Shown one piece after another: positions 61,047 to 64,000 of a DNA stretch of 64,000 nt; positions within the stretch are counted from its first letter, which is position 1, and each line of letters opens with the position of its first letter. The DNA is from Pseudomonas cichorii (GTDB taxonomy: Bacteria; Pseudomonadota; Gammaproteobacteria; Pseudomonadales; Pseudomonadaceae), in assembly GCF_018343775.1 (NCBI RefSeq), contig NZ_CP074349.1, forward strand, positions 1 to 64,000. The letters run 5' to 3'. The notes beneath the pieces were generated by a model that was given only the letters and a program-made list of their open reading frames with translations, was not told where the DNA came from and searched no databases. Made by a program: the position numbers and the translations under genes.

Positions 61047-62579
61047 CTACCTGGCAGCAGCTCCGATACCGGTTGTCGTATAGATCCGACCTTCCAGACG
61101 ACGCTTCAAGCCACGCGACTCGATAAGCAGTTTCGTCCCCTGAGCGGCATTGGTCCGCCCCCACTCTTCCAGCAATTCCAGGCAAGAGTGATCGATATAG
61201 GTCAGGTTGTTCAACGGCACGTGCACGGTGCTGCCTTGAGGGATGCTGCCCAGCACTTTGGTCAGTGCCGGAACCTTGAGGAAGGTAGCCGCACCCACCA
61301 GACGCAACTCCATTTCACCCTCATCCTCCAGTTGAACCAGGCTGATCTTCAGGCGCGAAGCCTTGAGTGCCAGCTTGGCCAGAGTCAGACCGAAACCAAC
61401 CAGTACACCGGTCAGCAGGTCAGTGAGGATGATCGACGAAGCCGTGGCGGCATAGATGAACATCGGCGTGCGTCCATAACGGCCCAGACCGCGAAATGCC
61501 TTGAGATCCACCAGCTTGAGGCCCGTGTATACAAGCACACCCGCCAGACTTGCCACCGGAATGCTTTGCAGTACGCTCGACAGAATCAGTACGAAAGCCA
61601 GCAGCCAGAGGCCATGGAAAATCGTCGAGAGTCGGGTCGTCGCACCTGCCTGAACGTTTGCCGAGCTGCGCACGATAACGCCGGTCATTGGCAGCGCACC
61701 CACCAGGCCGCACAGCATGTTACCTATGCCTTGTGCACTCAATTCCTTGTCGAAGTCAGAGCGCGTGCCGTTGTGCATGCGGTCGACGGCAGCGGCCGAA
61801 AGCAGCGTTTCGGCACTGGCGATGAAGGCCAGGGCGATGGCAGCAATCAGGATCGCAGGATCGGCGAGGTTCATGAGGTCCGCAGGGCGTAGCCAGTCGA
61901 TGGCGTCGGCCAGATTGTCAGGGACCTCCACGCGCTTGACCTCCAGCGCCATGATGAGGCTTATGCCTGTTGCAAGACCGACACCCAGCAGTGCTCCCGG
62001 AACGAAACGCAGTGATTGTGGACGGATTTTGTCCCAGGACCACATCACTAGCATGGTTCCCAGACCCAGCAGGCCTGCCTGCATGGCCGGTCCAGTCCCG
62101 ATGGCCTGGACCAGAGTTGCAGGGAATGCCAACAGATTATCCAGCCCGGACGGTTTCGGGCCGCTATCAAACATCACATGCACTTGTGAAAGGACGATCA
62201 GCACACCGATGCCGGCCAGCATGCCATACACCACAGCCGGTGCCGTTACCCGGAACCAGCAGCCGAGCTTGAAGCGTCCGGCCAGTAGTTGAAGCAGGCC
62301 GGCCAGCAGAAGAATCGGGCCAAGCATGGCCATTCCATGCTCACGTACCAGCTCGAATACCAATACGGCCAGACCTGCGGCAGGGCCACTGACCTGCAAG
62401 GGCGACCCCGCGATCCAGCCGACGATCAGGCCACCGATGATGCCAGTAATCAATCCCTTGGCCGGAGGCATGCCTGAAGCAATTGCAATCCCCATGCACA
62501 GCGGCAGGGCAACCAGGAACACCACCACGGAAGCGAGGAGCTCCCGTGGTAAGACGGATTTCAGTTCTGTAGTACCCAT
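61047..62579 (-). CDS. SulP family transporter, probable bicarbonate/anion carrier paired with carbonic anhydrase
   Basis: Inner-membrane SulP/SLC26 protein. Met at 62579, after GGAG, gives 510 residues: a membrane domain (about 10-400) with ASGMPPAKGLITGIIGG and SGPAAGLAVLVFELV, and a short C-terminal STAS domain with NNLTYIDHSCLELLEEW. It lies 113 bp downstream of a beta-carbonic anhydrase gene on the same strand. SulP-carbonic anhydrase pairs are often linked to bicarbonate transport, so that substrate is an inference. Confidence 0.88.
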   Translation of the reverse strand: MGTTELKSVLPRELLASVVVFLVALPLCMGIAIASGMPPAKGLITGIIGGLIVGWIAGSPLQVSGPAAGLAVLVFELVREHGMAMLGPILLLAGLLQLLAGRFKLGCWFRVTAPAVVYGMLAGIGVLIVLSQVHVMFDSGPKPSGLDNLLAFPATLVQAIGTGPAMQAGLLGLGTMLVMWSWDKIRPQSLRFVPGALLGVGLATGISLIMALEVKRVEVPDNLADAIDWLRPADLMNLADPAILIAAIALAFIASAETLLSAAAVDRMHNGTRSDFDKELSAQGIGNMLCGLVGALPMTGVIVRSSANVQAGATTRLSTIFHGLWLLAFVLILSSVLQSIPVASLAGVLVYTGLKLVDLKAFRGLGRYGRTPMFIYAATASSIILTDLLTGVLVGFGLTLAKLALKASRLKISLVQLEDEGEMELRLVGAATFLKVPALTKVLGSIPQGSTVHVPLNNLTYIDHSCLELLEEWGRTNAAQGTKLLIESRGLKRRLEGRIYTTTGIGAAAR

Positions 62580-62692
62580 GATGCTTCTCCGGGATCTCTT
62601 CAGACGTAACAAAGCCTGGCGGCGCGCATCCTGCGCAACCGCCATAGGCTCAAAGAGGGGGTTTACCGCCAGTCGTGAATCAAATCATGCGA

Positions 62693-63424
62693 CTAGAAGC
62701 GTGGCTTCGGGGTAGCCATGGGTGTCGGACCCTCGCCATCGAGTGGCAGGAATGCATCCCGGTCCGCGTCGTAAGCCAGAATTTCACTGGTTTCGATGTT
62801 GTAGACCCAGCCGTGGATGAACAACTGACCGTTGGCCAGTTTGGATGCAACCGAAGGGTGGGTACGCAGGTGCTGAAGCTGAGCGATCACGTTTTCCTGA
62901 GTCAGGACGTGCATGGTTTCCTTTTCGCTGCCGCAACTGCAATTGTTCTCGACAACCGTACGGGCAACCTCTGCATGACGCAGCCAGGCTTTGACCGTAG
63001 GCATTTTATCGAGGCTCTGTGGGTTGAGTACGGCACGCATTGCGCCGCAATCGGAGTGCCCGCAGATGATGATGTGTTGCACGCCCAGGGCTGAAACCGC
63101 GTACTCGAGGGCTGTTGAAACACCGCCGTTCATCTGGCCATAAGGCGGAACGACGTTACCGACGTTACGGGTGACGAAAAGATCGCCTGGAGAGCTCTGG
63201 GTAATGAGTTCAGGCACGATGCGCGAGTCTGCGCAGGTGATGAACATGGCGCGAGGCGATTGTGCCGTGGCCAGTTTCTTGAACAACTCTTCCTGCTGTG
63301 GGAAGACCTCATGACGAAAGTGCACGAAGCCACTCACGATTTGCTGCAGCGCTACCTCAGCACTATTCAATGCAGGCTGCTCACTGGCTGAGGTAGCCGA
63401 CTGCTGTTTATCCATGTCTCTCAT
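62693..63424 (-). CDS. Beta-class carbonic anhydrase
   Basis: Zinc enzyme interconverting CO2 and bicarbonate. The 243-residue protein has the zinc and catalytic ligands in CADSR (near residue 64) and HSDCGA (near 123), plus the RNVGNVVPPYG segment. The start is either 63424 or the Met three codons later at 63415. It sits directly upstream of the SulP transporter gene, probably in one transcript, so the two may form a CO2/bicarbonate supply system. Confidence 0.95.
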   Translation of the reverse strand: MRDMDKQQSATSASEQPALNSAEVALQQIVSGFVHFRHEVFPQQEELFKKLATAQSPRAMFITCADSRIVPELITQSSPGDLFVTRNVGNVVPPYGQMNGGVSTALEYAVSALGVQHIIICGHSDCGAMRAVLNPQSLDKMPTVKAWLRHAEVARTVVENNCSCGSEKETMHVLTQENVIAQLQHLRTHPSVASKLANGQLFIHGWVYNIETSEILAYDADRDAFLPLDGEGPTPMATPKPRF

Positions 63425-63615
63425 GTCTTCATCCCCTGACGGATTGATGTGGATTATTCATGCTTTCTCTAACCGGAATCGGACCTTAGCCCTTTTGTCT
63501 GGCATAGCGAACAAGTCCATTGAACGCTATCGCGGGCATCACTCCGATTTACAGATTAGCGACTCAAGCTTAAGTGAAACTGAATGCGACAGCTCTAGAA
63601 CGCCATTTCCTGCAT

Positions 63616-64000
63616 TTAAAGGAGTGACATCTGCCCACCCGGTGGGCAAAAAGCGTTGCAGTCCAGATGAAAACTCTCACGACGATTGAGGCCTAAACGT
63701 GCAGTTGCTATCGCGTAACGCCTTGCCAGGAGATCGGCAAAAGGCCCTTCGCCCCGCATGCGTGACCCGAACTCGCTGTTATAGACCTCACCGCCTCGGC
63801 TTTGACGTATCAGACTCATCACATGTTCCGCACGTTGCGGATAATGTGTCTTGAGCCATTCATCGAACAGTGGCGCCACCTCCAGGGGCAGGCGCAGCAT
63901 TACATAGCTCGCACTTTGTGCACCGGCCGCCTTGGCCTCACTGAGCAGGGCTTCAAGCTCGCTGTCGTTGATCATTGGAATCATCGGCGCGCACAACACA
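63616..64000 (-). CDS. PA0069-type radical SAM protein, C-terminal part (partial)
   Basis: The last 127 residues of a gene that continues beyond the right edge. The sequence MLCAPMIPMINDSELEALLS, HVMSLIRQSRGGEVYNSEFG and the final FCPPGGQMSLL match, as I remember it, the C-terminus of the PA0069-family radical SAM (Rv2578c/spore photoproduct lyase-like) proteins. The iron-sulfur CxxxCxxC motif is outside the window. The apparent internal Met near 63999 is not the start. Confidence 0.8.
   Translation of the reverse strand, partial: VLCAPMIPMINDSELEALLSEAKAAGAQSASYVMLRLPLEVAPLFDEWLKTHYPQRAEHVMSLIRQSRGGEVYNSEFGSRMRGEGPFADLLARRYAIATARLGLNRRESFHLDCNAFCPPGGQMSLL

Overview
The window is a contiguous, gene-dense piece of a fluorescent Pseudomonas chromosome starting just inside dnaA, immediately to the right of the replication origin. 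The protein sequences, the dnaA-dnaN-recF-gyrB order, AlgB/KinB, DgcH, the Zur/Znu locus and the short GTAGGAGCGAAT-type palindromes all point to Pseudomonas. From remembered protein sequences it looks closest to the P. syringae/P. fluorescens side of the genus; the species cannot be fixed from the sequence alone. No rRNA, tRNA, CRISPR array, prophage or intact insertion sequence was seen.

Layout. (1) 1-6263: replication operon dnaA (lacking its first codons)-dnaN-recF-gyrB, with two 16-bp ParB sites (parS) inside recF and a terminator after gyrB. (2) 6264-7912: a small, AT-richer accessory patch with a GNAT acetyltransferase whose 3' end is joined out of frame to the tail of a helicase gene, then a short ORF resembling the tail of a Fic-type protein. 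It looks like scar tissue from past insertions. (3) 7913-24069: conserved housekeeping block plsC, gmhB, glyS, glyQ, tag, lpxL/htrB, trkA, rsmB, fmt, def, a LysM protein (tsaP-like), dprA, tsaC, qor, hemF, aroE. (4) 24066-32880: a SulP transporter, an Ivy-like protein, two small membrane proteins, the alginate regulators algB-kinB, a CSS-EAL phosphodiesterase and the amidase ampDh2. (5) 32977-41649: dgcH, an endonuclease/exonuclease/phosphatase protein, dsbA, cytochrome c4, engB, the sRNA ersA (Spot 42 position) with an AlgU-type promoter, polA and a DUF2782 protein. (6) 41687-51544: thrB, the zinc locus znuA / zur-znuC-znuB, a lipoprotein, catalase katE and methionine importer metNIQ. (7) 51579-59943: a complete caa3-type cytochrome oxidase operon (coxB, coxA, ctaG, coxC, surf1, ctaA, ctaB, sco and small partners). 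(8) 60301-64000: a Pseudomonas hypothetical, a SulP transporter paired with a beta-carbonic anhydrase, and the C-terminal end of a radical SAM protein.

Cross-cutting structure. Five REP-like palindromes are present; four lie between convergent gene pairs, and two of these supply the stop codon of a gene. Ten exact 9-mer DnaA boxes (TTATCCACA on either strand) lie outside oriC, eight of them in the first 21 kb. This is far more than chance predicts and is the most interesting genome-scale signal here. Other points worth a check are the hairpin plus T-run in the metNIQ leader, the AlgU-type promoter of ersA next to the algB/kinB region, a CX3C SCO-like protein inside the cox operon, and the decayed helicase/Fic remnants after gyrB.
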